Positions 16,887-25,875 of a stretch of DNA of 64,000 bases are shown here, in pieces. The notes beneath the pieces are model-generated. The model did not search any database and had not been told where the DNA came from. It was given only the letters and a program-made list of their open reading frames with translations. The number at the start of each line of letters is the position of its first letter. Position 1 is the stretch's first letter. A program made the position numbers and the translations under genes. Source of the stretch: Streptomyces kanamyceticus (lineage in GTDB: Bacteria > Actinomycetota > Actinomycetes > Streptomycetales > Streptomycetaceae); contig NZ_CP023699.1 in NCBI RefSeq assembly GCF_008704495.1, positions 2,542,001 to 2,606,000 on the forward strand, read 5' to 3'.

Positions 16887-19800
16887 ATGCCGCACAGGGC
16901 ACGTAGACCTCGATATAGACACCACCGTTCAGCCGCGGGCGCCGGAGCGCTGGGGCTCGCGCTCGTCGTGGGGGCACAAGGGGCCGCCGTCGCCGGGCCG
17001 GAGCAAAAGCCTCGGGCCGACCGGCAGTTCGTGTCGTCCTTCGAGGAGGGTGAGGCCCAGCCGGACTGGCTGAACACCGTCGAGACGGGACCGGACGGCA
17101 AGAAGAAGGCCGCGGGCGTGAACGGCGCGTTCAGCTCGGGCCTGCCCGGGAGTGTGAACGACCACGTCACCGAGGTCCGGGCGAGCGGCGAGAACACCGG
17201 CTCGGGCGAGGTCGCGGCGAACCTCGTCGACGGCGAAGCCACCAGCAAGTGGCTGACGTTCACGAAGGACGGCTGGGCCGAGTTCGACCTGGACGAGCCC
17301 GCGAAGGTCGTGACGTACGCGCTGACCTCGGCCAACGACCACGCCGAGCGCGACCCGAAGGACTGGACCCTGAAGGGTTCCACCGACGGCAAGGACTGGA
17401 AGGTCCTCGACGAGCGCAAGGGCGAGACCTTCGACGGCCGCCACAAAACGAAGAAGTACGACTTCGAGAACGAGGAGCCGTACGCCCACTACCGCCTCGA
17501 CGTCACCGCGAACAACGGCGCCGACGACGCCCTCCAACTCGCCGACGTCCAGCTGTCGGTGGGCGGCACGGAGGCCCCCGCCCCCGAGGACATGCTCAGC
17601 CTGGTGGACCGCGGCCCGAGCGGCTCCCCCACCGCGAAGTCGCGTGCCGGTTTCACCGGGAAGCACGCACTGCGCTACGCGGGCAGCCACAAGGCGGAAG
17701 GACGCGGCTACTCGTACAACAAGGTCTTCGACGTCGATGTGAAGGTCGGTCGCGACACCGAGCTCGGCTACCGCGTCTTCCCCTCCATGGCCGAGGGCGA
17801 CCTCGACTACGCGGCCACGAACGTCTCCGTGGACCTCGCCTTCACCGACGGCACCTACCTCAGCGACCTCAAGGCCGTCGACCAGCACGGCTTCCCGCTG
17901 ACCCCGCAGGGCCAGGGCTCCTCCAAGGCGCTCTACGTCAACCAGTGGAACAACATCGAGGCGCGCATCGGACAGGTCGCGGGCGGCAAGACCGTCGACC
18001 GGGTGCTGCTCGCGTACGACTCCCCCAAGGGTCCCGCGAAGTTCCGCGGCTGGCTCGACGACGTGTCCCTGAAGGAGAAGGCGCCCGCGAAGCCGAAGGC
18101 GCACCCCTCCGACTACGCCGACACGACCCGCGGCACCAACTCCAGCGGCGGCTTCTCGCGCGGCAACACCTTCCCCGCCACCGCGGTCCCGCACGGCTTC
18201 AACTTCTGGACCCCGGTGACCAACGCGGGCTCCCTGAGCTGGCTTTACGACTACGCGCGCGGCAACAACGACGACAACCTGCCGACGATCCAGGCGTTCA
18301 GCGCGAGCCACGAGCCGAGCCCGTGGATGGGCGACCGGCAGACGTTCCAGGTGATGCCGTCGGTCGACAAGGACACCCCGAGCGCGTCGCGCACCAAGCG
18401 GGCGCTGCCGTTCAAGCACGAGAAGGAGACGGCGCGCCCGCACTACTACGGCGTGACGTTCGAGAACGGCCTCAAGACCGAGATGGCGCCGACCGACCAC
18501 GCCGCGATGATGAGGTTCACCTTCCCCGGTGACGACACGAGCGTGATCTTCGACAACGTCTCGGAGAAGGGCGGCCTCACCCTCGACAAGGAGAACGGGA
18601 CCGTCTCCGGCTTCTCCGACGTCAAGTCCGGCCTGTCGACGGGCGCGACGCGCATGTTCGTGTACGGCGTCTTCGACGACGACGTCACGGCGGGCGGCAA
18701 GCTGGAGGGCGGCGGTGGCGGCGACGTCACCGGCTACCTGCGCTTCGACGCGGGCAAGGACCGCACGGTCAACCTGCGCATAGCCACGTCCCTGATCAGC
18801 CTGGACCAGGCGAAGGACAACCTCGCGCAGGAGATCCCGTCCGGCACCTCCTTCGACCGCGTGAAGAACCGCGCGCAGGGGCAGTGGGACGACATCCTCG
18901 GCAAGGTGGAGGTGGAGGGCGCGAGCGAGGGCCAGCGGACATCGCTCTACTCGTCCCTGTACCGCCTGTACCTCTACCCCAACTCCGGCTTCGAGAAGGT
19001 CGGTTCGAAGGGCGGCAAGCCGACCTACAAGTACGCGTCGCCGTTCTCGCCGGGGACCGGGACCGACACCCCGACCCACACGGGCGCGAAGATCGTCGAG
19101 GGCAAGCCGTACGTCAACAACGGCTTCTGGGACACGTACCGCACGACCTGGCCCGCGTACTCCCTGCTCACCCCCAAGAAGGCGGGCGAGCTGGTCGACG
19201 GCTTCGTGCAGCAGTACAAGGACGGCGGCTGGACCTCGCGCTGGTCGTCGCCGGGCTACGCGGACCTGATGACGGGCACCTCGTCGGACGTCGCGTTCGC
19301 CGACGCGTACGTCAAGGGCGTGAAGTTCGACGCCGAGGCGGCGTACGACGCGGCGGTGAAGAACGCGACGGTCGTGCCGTCGAGTGCGGGCGTCGGCCGC
19401 AAGGGCATGGAGAAGTCCCCGTTCCTCGGCTACACCCCGAGCGAGACCCACGAGGGTCTCTCCTGGGCGCTTGAGGGCTACCTCAACGACTACGGCATCT
19501 CCCGCATGGGCGACGCCCTCTTCAAGAAGACGGGCAAGAAGCGCTACAAGGAGGAGGCCGCGTACTTCCTCAACCGTGCCCGTGACTACGTGAACCTCTT
19601 CGACGACAAGGCGGCGGGCGCGGGCACGAAGCCCGGCTTCTTCCAGGGCAAGGACGGCAAGGGCGTGTGGCGCGTCCCCTCGGAGAAGTTCGACCCGCGC
19701 GTGTGGGGCCACGACTACACGGAGACCAACGCCTGGGGCTATGCCTTCACCGCCCCGCAGGACTCCCGCGGCCTGGCCAATCTGTACGGCGGCCGCAAGG

Positions 19801-20762
19801 GTCTCGGCGACAAGCTCGACACGTACTTCGCCACTCCGGAGACCGGCTCCGCCGAGTTCGCGGGTTCCTACGGAGGCGTCATCCACGAGATGACGGAGGC
19901 GCGTGACGTCCGCATGGGCATGTACGGCCACTCCAACCAGGTCGCCCACCACGCGTCGTACATGTACGACGCGGCCGGGCAGCCGTGGAAGACGCAGGAG
20001 AAGGTCCGCGAGGTCCTCTCCCGCCTCTACACCGGCAGCGAGATCGGCCAGGGTTACCACGGCGACGAGGACAACGGCGAGCAGTCGGGCTGGTACCTCT
20101 TCTCCTCGCTCGGCTTCTACCCGCTGGTGATGGGCAGCGGTGAATACGCGATCGGCTCGCCGCAGTTCACCAAGATGACGGTCCACCTGGACAACGGCCG
20201 CGACCTGGTCGTCAAGGCGCCGAAGAACAGCGCGAAGAACATCTACGTCCAGGGTCTCAAGGTCAACGGCAAGAAGTGGACGTCGACCGCGCTCCCGCAC
20301 AAGCTGATAGCCAACGGCGGCGTCCTGGAGTTCGACATGGGCCCGAAGCCGTCGGCGTGGGGCTCGGGCAAGAACGCCCAGCCGACGTCGGTCACCCAGG
20401 ACGACAAGGTGCCGTCGCCGAGGAAGGACGTCCTCAAGGGCGAGGGCGCGCTCTTCGACGACTCCTCGGCCACGGACGCCACTTCGGGCTCGGCGATCGA
20501 GCTCCCCGTCGGCAAGGCGACCAAGGCGGTGCAGTACACGCTGACGTCGTCCACCGACAAGGCGAAGGCGCCGCGCGGCTGGGTCCTCCAGGGGGCGAAG
20601 GACGGCGAGGAGTGGAAGGAGCTGGACAAGCGCTCCGGTGAGTCCTTCGCCTGGGACAAGCAGACCCGGGTCTTCACGGTGGACAAGCCGGGCACGTACG
20701 CGCACTATCGGCTCGTGCCGGACGGTAAGGGGACGCTCGCGGAGGTGGAGCTCCTGAGCTGA
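16887..20762 (+). CDS. Secreted GH92 alpha-mannosidase with two F5/8-type-C (discoidin-like) domains
   Basis: Glycoside hydrolase family 92 exo-alpha-mannosidase (calcium-dependent, usually alpha-1,2), 1291 aa, acting outside the cell on fungal or yeast mannans and glycoproteins. The start at 16887 has AGGGGAGGG upstream and gives a classic Sec signal ('GALGLALVVGAQGAAVA'). Order: signal peptide; F5/8-type-C/CBM32-like domain (about 55-230); linker; GH92 N- and C-domains (about 400-1150) with 'HDYTETNAWGYAF', 'EMTEARDVRMGMYGHSNQ' and 'GYHGDEDNGEQSGWY'; a second discoidin-like domain (about 1180-1291). Family is secure. A palindromic LacI-type operator in front suggests induction by a mannoside. 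Stands alone, with a terminator hairpin after it. Confidence 0.92.
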   Translation: MPHRARRPRYRHHRSAAGAGALGLALVVGAQGAAVAGPEQKPRADRQFVSSFEEGEAQPDWLNTVETGPDGKKKAAGVNGAFSSGLPGSVNDHVTEVRASGENTGSGEVAANLVDGEATSKWLTFTKDGWAEFDLDEPAKVVTYALTSANDHAERDPKDWTLKGSTDGKDWKVLDERKGETFDGRHKTKKYDFENEEPYAHYRLDVTANNGADDALQLADVQLSVGGTEAPAPEDMLSLVDRGPSGSPTAKSRAGFTGKHALRYAGSHKAEGRGYSYNKVFDVDVKVGRDTELGYRVFPSMAEGDLDYAATNVSVDLAFTDGTYLSDLKAVDQHGFPLTPQGQGSSKALYVNQWNNIEARIGQVAGGKTVDRVLLAYDSPKGPAKFRGWLDDVSLKEKAPAKPKAHPSDYADTTRGTNSSGGFSRGNTFPATAVPHGFNFWTPVTNAGSLSWLYDYARGNNDDNLPTIQAFSASHEPSPWMGDRQTFQVMPSVDKDTPSASRTKRALPFKHEKETARPHYYGVTFENGLKTEMAPTDHAAMMRFTFPGDDTSVIFDNVSEKGGLTLDKENGTVSGFSDVKSGLSTGATRMFVYGVFDDDVTAGGKLEGGGGGDVTGYLRFDAGKDRTVNLRIATSLISLDQAKDNLAQEIPSGTSFDRVKNRAQGQWDDILGKVEVEGASEGQRTSLYSSLYRLYLYPNSGFEKVGSKGGKPTYKYASPFSPGTGTDTPTHTGAKIVEGKPYVNNGFWDTYRTTWPAYSLLTPKKAGELVDGFVQQYKDGGWTSRWSSPGYADLMTGTSSDVAFADAYVKGVKFDAEAAYDAAVKNATVVPSSAGVGRKGMEKSPFLGYTPSETHEGLSWALEGYLNDYGISRMGDALFKKTGKKRYKEEAAYFLNRARDYVNLFDDKAAGAGTKPGFFQGKDGKGVWRVPSEKFDPRVWGHDYTETNAWGYAFTAPQDSRGLANLYGGRKGLGDKLDTYFATPETGSAEFAGSYGGVIHEMTEARDVRMGMYGHSNQVAHHASYMYDAAGQPWKTQEKVREVLSRLYTGSEIGQGYHGDEDNGEQSGWYLFSSLGFYPLVMGSGEYAIGSPQFTKMTVHLDNGRDLVVKAPKNSAKNIYVQGLKVNGKKWTSTALPHKLIANGGVLEFDMGPKPSAWGSGKNAQPTSVTQDDKVPSPRKDVLKGEGALFDDSSATDATSGSAIELPVGKATKAVQYTLTSSTDKAKAPRGWVLQGAKDGEEWKELDKRSGESFAWDKQTRVFTVDKPGTYAHYRLVPDGKGTLAEVELLS

Positions 20763-20782
20763 TCGGTCCCATCAGCACGGTG

Positions 20783-20813
20783 GGGGCGGGAGTGGCTGGT
20801 TCACTCCCGCCCC
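20783..20813. terminator. Bidirectional terminator hairpin
   Basis: A perfect 12-bp stem (GGGGCGGGAGTG, 20783-20794, with CACTCCCGCCCC, 20802-20813) and a 7-nt loop lie between the converging mannosidase and WYL-regulator genes. The stem overlaps the WYL stop codon. Confidence 0.7.
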
Positions 20814-21823
20814 TCCCGCTGTCCCGGCTCACTCCGGTCGGTCGCGGCGCCCCGGGCGCGGGCCGCGAGGCGGTCGGCGAACTCTACGACGAGGTCGCGC
20901 AGTTCGTCGGGGCGTTCGATGGTGAACGGGCGGTCGAGGGAGGCGAGTACGGGCGGCAGCCAGTCGAGCCGCTCCGCCCGCAGTTCGACGAGCCGCCAGC
21001 ACTCCGCCCCGGGGTCCGCGCCCGCCCCGGACGCGAGCTCCGCGACGCTCGCCGGGAGCCGGGCCCTGATCTGCCCGACCGTCCCGTGGATCCGCAAGGT
21101 CACCTCGTACCGGTACGCCGCCGTGGCGAATCCGGACAGGACGCGCCGCGCCGGGTCCGGCCCCGCGGGCTCGTCGAAGGAACCGGGCAGGGCCCTGGCG
21201 CCCGTGACGCGGTCGAGCCGGAAGGTGCGGTCCTCACCGACCCCGGGGTCCTCGCCGGTGACGTACCACCGTCCCGCGTGCGACACGACCCCATAGGGAT
21301 GCAGCACGCGGTCGCCGCACCGCCCTTCGCGGTCCGTGTACCTGATCGAGACCGGCCTGCGGTGCCGTACCGCGTCGGCGACGGCGAGCAGGACCTCGGC
21401 GTCGGGGGCGGCGAACTCGCCGGAGGGTTCCGTGAAGGCGAGCGCTTCCAGGACCGTGTCGAGCCGGTGGGCGAGGTGCGCGGGCAGCACCCGCCGGATC
21501 TTGGCCGCCGCCGTCTCGCCCGCCGTGGCCGTCGCGGTCGTCAGTCCCGCCCGGCGTCCCGCGACGAGGCCGAGCAGCACGGCGAGCGCCTCGTCGTCGC
21601 TGAGCATGAGCGGGGGCAGGCGGTAGCCGGGGCCGAGGCGGTAGCCGCCGTAGCGCCCGCGCACCGCCTCGACGGGTACGTCGAGCTCGATCAGCTGCTC
21701 CACGTACCGCCGCACGGTGCGCCCGTCGACGCCGAGCCGGTCGGCGAGCTCCCCCATCGTCCGGGTGCCGCCCGACTGCAGCAGTTCCAGGAGGGTCAGC
21801 ACGCGGCCGGTGGTTCTGGACAT
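20801..21823 (-). CDS. WYL-domain transcriptional regulator (YafY/DeoR type)
   Basis: 340-aa regulator. N-terminal winged helix (about 1-60: 'VLTLLELLQSGGTRTMGELADRLGVDGRTVRRYVEQL'), then a WYL ligand-sensing domain (about 140-225, 'PVSIRYTDREG' and 'YGVVSHAGRWYVTGED') and a WCX-type C-terminus. Divergent from a VOC-protein gene across a 110-bp gap, and probably its repressor. The gap holds ATACTGGACCGAATCTGTCC-like AT-richer bases around 21850-21870 that could be the operator. Ligand unknown. Confidence 0.88.
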   Translation of the reverse strand: MSRTTGRVLTLLELLQSGGTRTMGELADRLGVDGRTVRRYVEQLIELDVPVEAVRGRYGGYRLGPGYRLPPLMLSDDEALAVLLGLVAGRRAGLTTATATAGETAAAKIRRVLPAHLAHRLDTVLEALAFTEPSGEFAAPDAEVLLAVADAVRHRRPVSIRYTDREGRCGDRVLHPYGVVSHAGRWYVTGEDPGVGEDRTFRLDRVTGARALPGSFDEPAGPDPARRVLSGFATAAYRYEVTLRIHGTVGQIRARLPASVAELASGAGADPGAECWRLVELRAERLDWLPPVLASLDRPFTIERPDELRDLVVEFADRLAARARGAATDRSEPGQREGRE

Positions 21824-21933
21824 GGTGCGAGCCCTCCCGCGAACACGAATACTGGACCGAATCTGTCCACTATATGTTCTAGCGTGCGAAGTGCACCGAA
21901 CACACCGCCCTCCGCACGCCCAGGGAGAACACC

Positions 21934-22332
21934 ATGGACTTCGTCTCGATCCGGATCATCACCGGCGACGTCGCCCGCCTCGTCGAGTTCTACGAGAAGG
22001 CCACCGGCACCCCCGCGACCTGGTCCACCGAGGACTTCGCCGAACTCAGGACCGCCAGCGCGACCCTGGCCATCGCGAGCACCCGCACCGTCCCGCTGTT
22101 CGCGCCGGGCTCATCCCGCCCGGCCGACAACCACAGCGTGATCATCGAGTTCCTCGTCGACGACGTGGACCGCGTGTACGAGAACCTGACCGGCGTCGTC
22201 CCCGAGTTCGTCAAGGAGCCCACGACCATGCCCTGGGGCAACCGGTCACTGCTCTTCCGCGACCCCGACGGCAACCTGGTGAACTTCTTCACCCCGGTCA
22301 CCCCCGCGGCCGTCGAGAAGTTCGCCCGCTGA
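21934..22332 (+). CDS. VOC (glyoxalase/dioxygenase-fold) protein
   Basis: 132-aa single-domain vicinal-oxygen-chelate protein with the paired beta-alpha-beta-beta-beta fold ('SIRIITGDVARLVEFYEKATG' at the start, 'LLFRDPDGNLVNFFTPV' near the end). Metal-ligand positions are not clear enough to name a reaction; relatives include lyases and drug-binding resistance proteins. It is divergent from the WYL regulator. Its last 35 bp overlap the tail of the convergent ATPase gene. Confidence 0.82.
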   Translation: MDFVSIRIITGDVARLVEFYEKATGTPATWSTEDFAELRTASATLAIASTRTVPLFAPGSSRPADNHSVIIEFLVDDVDRVYENLTGVVPEFVKEPTTMPWGNRSLLFRDPDGNLVNFFTPVTPAAVEKFAR

Positions 22333-22759
22333 CACCGGGCACGTCCGTGACGAACTCGCACCACACGATCTTGCCGGGGTCGCGTTCCACCACGCCCCAC
22401 TTGTCGGCGAGGGCGGCCACGAGCAGCAGGCCGCGCCCCGACTCGGCGTCACCGTCCCCGCCGACGTCCGTGCCGGGCATGGGCCAGCCGCCGCCGCTGT
22501 CGTGCAGCTCGATCCTCAGTACGCCGCCGTCGTGGCTCAGGCACAGCAGGAACCCGCGCCCGGGCGGCACGCCGTGCAGCAGCGCGTTCGTCGTCAACTC
22601 GCTGACGCAGAGCGCGATTTCGTACGCCCGGTCATGGATCCCCCAGCCGTTCAGCGCGGTACGCGCGAAGGCGCGGGCCTGGGGCACGGACTGGCGTTCG
22701 CGCCGGTAGAAGCGTTCACGTGGCTCCCGCCGGGACGGGAGTGGAGTTTTCTGATTCAC
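22298..22759 (-). CDS. RsbW-like ATP-binding (anti-sigma/AbaA-type) protein
   Basis: 153-aa GHKL-fold ATPase domain of the kind that inhibits sigma factors or partners WhiJ-type regulators in Streptomyces. N-box region 'VSELTTNALLHG', G1 'ELHDSGGG' and G2 'ESGRGLLLV' are visible. I chose the GTG at 22759 because the same start (VNxxTP) is embedded in a repeated promoter module also found at 26.5 kb. There is no RBS, so the message may be leaderless. Such genes normally sit divergent to an XRE/DUF397 pair; here the expected partner is missing next door and an XRE/DUF397 pair lies 3.8 kb away. Confidence 0.75.
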   Translation of the reverse strand: MNQKTPLPSRREPRERFYRRERQSVPQARAFARTALNGWGIHDRAYEIALCVSELTTNALLHGVPPGRGFLLCLSHDGGVLRIELHDSGGGWPMPGTDVGGDGDAESGRGLLLVAALADKWGVVERDPGKIVWCEFVTDVPGVSGRTSRRPRG

Positions 22760-22835
22760 GCGAGGAGGGTCACAGTCCGTGGCCGTCGCGGAGCAGTACG
22801 TGAAGTCGTACCGATGGGTTGTACGGGTTCGGGAC
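22741..22835 (+). repeat. Promoter/operator module, copy A
   Basis: This module is about 79% identical to 26508-26602 in the same orientation. Both copies keep three alternating pentamers, GTACG-N6-CGTAC-N9-GTACG (here 22797-22826), which look like a regulator-binding array. Copy A also carries the start of the RsbW-like gene on the minus strand. Confidence 0.75.
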
Positions 22836-22882
22836 CCCGACGGCCGCTCCAGCATCCGTTCCCGCGCGTACGGACGCCCCCC

Positions 22883-23734
22883 TCAGCGGAAGTCCGCCGC
22901 GTGGTCCACCGCCCACTCCTGGAAGGTACGGGCCGGGGTGCCCGTGATGCGCTCCACTTCATCGTTGACCGGCTCTGGATGGGCGAGCATCTCCGCCTGG
23001 GCCGGAACTATGGCCTCCACCAGCTCCGCCGGGTAACCGGCGGCCCTCATCTGCTCGGCGGCCGCCTCCAACGTGATCTCCTCGAACCGCAGCGGGCGCC
23101 CGATCGCGTCGCCGATCAGCGCCAACTGCCGTTCCTGGGTGACCAGTTCGGGGCCGGTGAGCAGGGGGCGGGCGCCGAGCAGGGCATCGGTCGTCAGTGC
23201 CTGAACGGCGACCGCGGCCATGTCCGCCTCGTGGATCAGCGGGCGGGCCAGCCTTGCCAGCGGCGCCCGCACCGCACCGGTGGTGCGGATCTCCTCCGCC
23301 CAGCCCAGCGTGTTGCTCGCGAACCCGGTGGGCCGCAGCGCCGTCCACTCCAGGCCCGATGCCTCGATCAGCCGCTCCAGCTCCGTGTGGAACATGGTGA
23401 TCGCCTCGCCGGGCTCCTCCTGCTCGTTCCCGACCCCGGCGGACGACAGGTACACCACCCGTCGAGCGTGCTTCCCGATCACGTCGATCACGTCCGACGC
23501 ACCCTCGGCGCTCAGGAACGGCCACACCAGGAAGACCGTATCGACGCCCTCCAGTGCCGGGCCCAGCGACGCGGGATCACCGAGATCGCCGCGCACCGCC
23601 CGCACGCCCTCAGGGAAGTCCGCCTCCCCTCGCACCAGCGCCCGTACAGGCACGCCCGCCGCATACAGTTGGGCCACCACCGCGCCGCCGACCTTTCCCG
23701 TCGCGCCGGTCACCAGGATCCTGGGCTGTGTCAT
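22883..23734 (-). CDS. NmrA-like NAD(P)H-binding oxidoreductase/sensor
   Basis: 283-aa atypical short-chain-dehydrogenase-fold protein of the NmrA/QOR2 group. Rossmann motif GATGKVGG at the N-terminus and 'VFLVWPFLSAEG', 'YLSSAGVGNEQEEPGE' in the middle. Such proteins bind NAD(P)H and act as quinone reductases or redox sensors. The ATG at 23734 follows GAGGAGATT closely. A same-strand NADP oxidoreductase gene ends just 60 bp upstream, so the two may be co-transcribed. Substrate unknown. Confidence 0.85.
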   Translation of the reverse strand: MTQPRILVTGATGKVGGAVVAQLYAAGVPVRALVRGEADFPEGVRAVRGDLGDPASLGPALEGVDTVFLVWPFLSAEGASDVIDVIGKHARRVVYLSSAGVGNEQEEPGEAITMFHTELERLIEASGLEWTALRPTGFASNTLGWAEEIRTTGAVRAPLARLARPLIHEADMAAVAVQALTTDALLGARPLLTGPELVTQERQLALIGDAIGRPLRFEEITLEAAAEQMRAAGYPAELVEAIVPAQAEMLAHPEPVNDEVERITGTPARTFQEWAVDHAADFR

Positions 23735-23794
23735 CGGAATCTCCTCGTCTCGCCGTTCGATGACACGACTCTCGTACGTCAACCAAGGTTCAGG

Positions 23795-24418
23795 TCAAGC
23801 GGGGCGGGTGACCACCTTGATGTTGAACGTGTGGGCATCCAGACCGCCCGCGATGCCCATGAACAGCAGGGCGAAGTGCTCCTGTCCGCGTGCGGTGGTG
23901 ATGCCGCCGATGTCCAGCTGCCACGACGGGAGCCAGCCGAGGTCGGTGAGCAGCCGGCCGGTGGTCCGTTTGGCTTCGGCGTCGTCGCCGGAGAGGAAGA
24001 CGGTGCTCGGTCCTTCGAGACCGCCCGGGGCGGTCATCACGGTGGAGTCCATGGTGCACAGCGTCTTGACGACGGGGGTCAGGGGGAAGGCTTCCTGGAT
24101 CTGTTCGCTCAGGCTGCTGTTGGGGTGCGAGAGTTCGGTGAAGTCGTCGGTGAGGCCGACCCCGACGTCGATCAGCAGGGTGCCGGCCAGCGCCGGTGCC
24201 CCGATGGAGTGCAGCAGTTCCACGGAGACGGCCCCCGGGGTGGCGTTGACCAGTACCTCCGCGTGGGCGGCTGTCTCGTTCAGGCCCGCCACGGGCAGAC
24301 CGAGGCCTTTCCGTTCCTCGGGCTGCCGCGAGCCGAGGAGTACGTCGTGTCCCGCGGCACGCCAACCGTGGGCCAGTGCTTGAGCGACATTGCCGGTGCC
24401 AAGTAGTCCTATTCGCAT
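23795..24418 (-). CDS. NADPH-dependent F420 reductase-like oxidoreductase (Fno/Npdg fold)
   Basis: 207-aa protein with an N-terminal dinucleotide-binding motif GLLGTGNVAQALA followed by 'VLLGSRQPEE', the NADP-binding pattern of the F420H2:NADP oxidoreductase family. Members transfer hydride between NADPH and cofactor F420; many paralogues, perhaps including this one, act on other substrates. The C-terminal helices ('HFALLFMGIAGGLDAHTFNIKVV') fit the family. Its start at 24418 opens onto a 200-bp gap with a three-copy 13-bp repeat. Confidence 0.78.
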   Translation of the reverse strand: MRIGLLGTGNVAQALAHGWRAAGHDVLLGSRQPEERKGLGLPVAGLNETAAHAEVLVNATPGAVSVELLHSIGAPALAGTLLIDVGVGLTDDFTELSHPNSSLSEQIQEAFPLTPVVKTLCTMDSTVMTAPGGLEGPSTVFLSGDDAEAKRTTGRLLTDLGWLPSWQLDIGGITTARGQEHFALLFMGIAGGLDAHTFNIKVVTRPA

Positions 24419-24490
24419 GGTGTGACGCTAACCAGCGCCGGGGCTCGGCGAATCGGACCGCAGGCCCGGGTGGATCGGCACCAAAGACGT

Positions 24491-24530
24491 AGTCCTACGA
24501 CGCAGTCCTATGACGCGGTCCTACGGTCGC
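24491..24530. repeat. Three-copy 13-bp tandem repeat
   Basis: AGTCCTACGACGC, AGTCCTATGACGC and GGTCCTACGGTCG follow each other about 73 bp upstream of the F420-reductase-like gene. Direct iteration of a near-identical word before a start suggests repeated regulator sites. Otherwise the 24419-24618 gap holds nothing recognisable. Confidence 0.5.
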
Positions 24531-24618
24531 TCGCCACTCGTCACGGCAACTCCCCGCAGGGTGAAGTGGGCGACCGCCGCACCGGCCGGAGCAGCCGTCA
24601 GAGCGAGCGCCATCCGGG

Positions 24619-25038
24619 CTACGGGACGAGCCCGGCGACCACGTTGGCACCCCGTAGCCACCCGGCGACCACGAACATCAGGACGATCGCGCCGATGCAT
24701 TGGTAGACGATTCGCATCGGAAACGGTCGTTCCATGGGGTCGGTCAGTTCGCCGTACAGCACCTTGTCGTGGTTGATCTTCTTCAGCGTTTTCCGGTTCC
24801 CGACCGTGGAAAGGGCCAGGCCCAGACCGGCCGCCACAAACAGCGACAGAATGGTGTCGGGGTCGTGCCCCCGGACGATCGTGAACCCGCCCGCGACCAA
24901 CGCCATGACCGGCGGCATCAGCCAGATCCGGGCCCGCTGGCCAGGGCCTGACGCGAGAGGGAGGAACGCGGCGACGAGAGCCGCACAAGAAGCGAAGGCG
25001 AGTACCCACCAAGCCGCTGTGGGAATCGGAGGGTACAT
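24619..25038 (-). CDS. Small integral membrane protein, unknown
   Basis: 139 aa with about four hydrophobic segments ('WWVLAFASCAALVAAFLPLA', 'WLMPPVMALVAGGFTIV', 'ILSLFVAAGLGLALS', 'CIGAIVLMFVVAGWL') and a charged cytoplasmic-looking loop rich in Lys/Asp between the last two ('GNRKTLKKINHDKVLYGEL'). No family recognised. The ATG at 25038 has GAAGGAAG in front. A perfect 8-bp-stem hairpin (25089-25108) lies just upstream and could be a terminator for the TetR gene or an operator. Possibly an immunity-like or stress membrane protein; there is no evidence either way. Confidence 0.65.
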   Translation of the reverse strand: MYPPIPTAAWWVLAFASCAALVAAFLPLASGPGQRARIWLMPPVMALVAGGFTIVRGHDPDTILSLFVAAGLGLALSTVGNRKTLKKINHDKVLYGELTDPMERPFPMRIVYQCIGAIVLMFVVAGWLRGANVVAGLVP

Positions 25039-25088
25039 GCACTTCCTTCGCGAGACGACGACGGCCCGCACGCCCGGGCTTCGATCGG

Positions 25089-25108
25089 GCACACCGAGTG
25101 CGGTGTGC
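25089..25108. terminator. Hairpin between TetR gene and membrane-protein gene
   Basis: GCACACCG-AGTG-CGGTGTGC is a perfect 8-bp stem with a 4-nt loop in the 120-bp gap. It lies downstream of the TetR gene and upstream of the membrane-protein gene, both minus strand, so it could terminate the former. Confidence 0.45.
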
Positions 25109-25158
25109 GTAAAACACCGTACGGGGTGCTATGATCGAGTTCGCCGTCGGTGTCGCGA

Positions 25159-25812
25159 TCAGGCACAGAGGTGGGCGGTGAGGGTCTCGCGGGCCCACTC
25201 CTCCCAGGCGTCGGGGGACCATCCGCGGTCGCGGACGAAGATCAGGTACAGCTCGGGGCTGAGCAGCCCGTACAGCAGGTCGGCGGCGCGGACGGCGTCG
25301 ACGTCCGGGCGGGCGTCGGGCTTGGCGGTCAGGGCCTTCGCCGCCGCGTGCTGGACCGTGTAGCGCGGGTCCGGGTCGGCGGGCCACTGCGCGGCGATCT
25401 CCGGGTCGGTGGCCGCGGCGGCCGCGATCAGCGGCATGATCGGAGCGACCCGGCCGAGGATCTCGCGTACGCCGTGCACGTGGACGCGCAGTTGCCCGGC
25501 CGCGGTGGGCTCGGCGCACGCGGCACGGAACCAGTCGCGGTCCATCGTGGCGACCGGTTCGGCATCGCCCGCGATGGACGTGTCGACGACGTCCTTGAAC
25601 AGCGCGCGCTTGTTGCGGAACACGAAGTACACGGTCTGGACGGCCACGCCCGCGCGGTCCGCGACCTCCTGAAGACTCGTCGCCCCGTACCCCTGCACGA
25701 CGAACAGGTCCCGCGCCGCCGCGACGATCTTCTCCCGAGTGCGCCGCGAGCGCTCGGCCCGCCCATCTGGGCGCTTGGCGTTGCGCTCGTCGAATCCCTT
25801 GACTGCGTCCAT
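25159..25812 (-). CDS. TetR-family repressor
   Basis: 217-aa regulator. The N-terminal helix-turn-helix (about 22-68, 'TREKIVAAARDLFVVQGYGATSLQEVADRAGVAVQTVYFVFRNKRALF') is typical; the rest is an all-helical ligand-binding domain. It is divergent from a methyltransferase gene across 63 bp that contain two identical-architecture palindromes (25815-25831 and 25841-25857). It almost certainly represses both genes through them. Inducer unknown. Confidence 0.9.
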   Translation of the reverse strand: MDAVKGFDERNAKRPDGRAERSRRTREKIVAAARDLFVVQGYGATSLQEVADRAGVAVQTVYFVFRNKRALFKDVVDTSIAGDAEPVATMDRDWFRAACAEPTAAGQLRVHVHGVREILGRVAPIMPLIAAAAATDPEIAAQWPADPDPRYTVQHAAAKALTAKPDARPDVDAVRAADLLYGLLSPELYLIFVRDRGWSPDAWEEWARETLTAHLCA

Positions 25813-25814
25813 GA

Positions 25815-25857
25815 CTAGAGTCTAACTCTAGAGCCAGCAACTAGAGTTGGACTCTAG
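25815..25857. promoter_or_regulatory. Double palindromic operator between tetR and methyltransferase genes
   Basis: CTAGAGT-CTA-ACTCTAG (25815-25831) and CTAGAGT-TGG-ACTCTAG (25841-25857) are two perfect 7-bp inverted repeats with 3-nt spacers, centred 26 bp apart. They fill the divergent promoter, and the first starts 3 bp from the TetR start codon. Confidence 0.88.
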
Positions 25858-25875
25858 ATTCTTGGAGGGGCAGGA

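Noticed and set aside
24489..24531. CRISPR-like array
   Set aside because: Three 13-bp units follow each other with no spacers and no cas genes.
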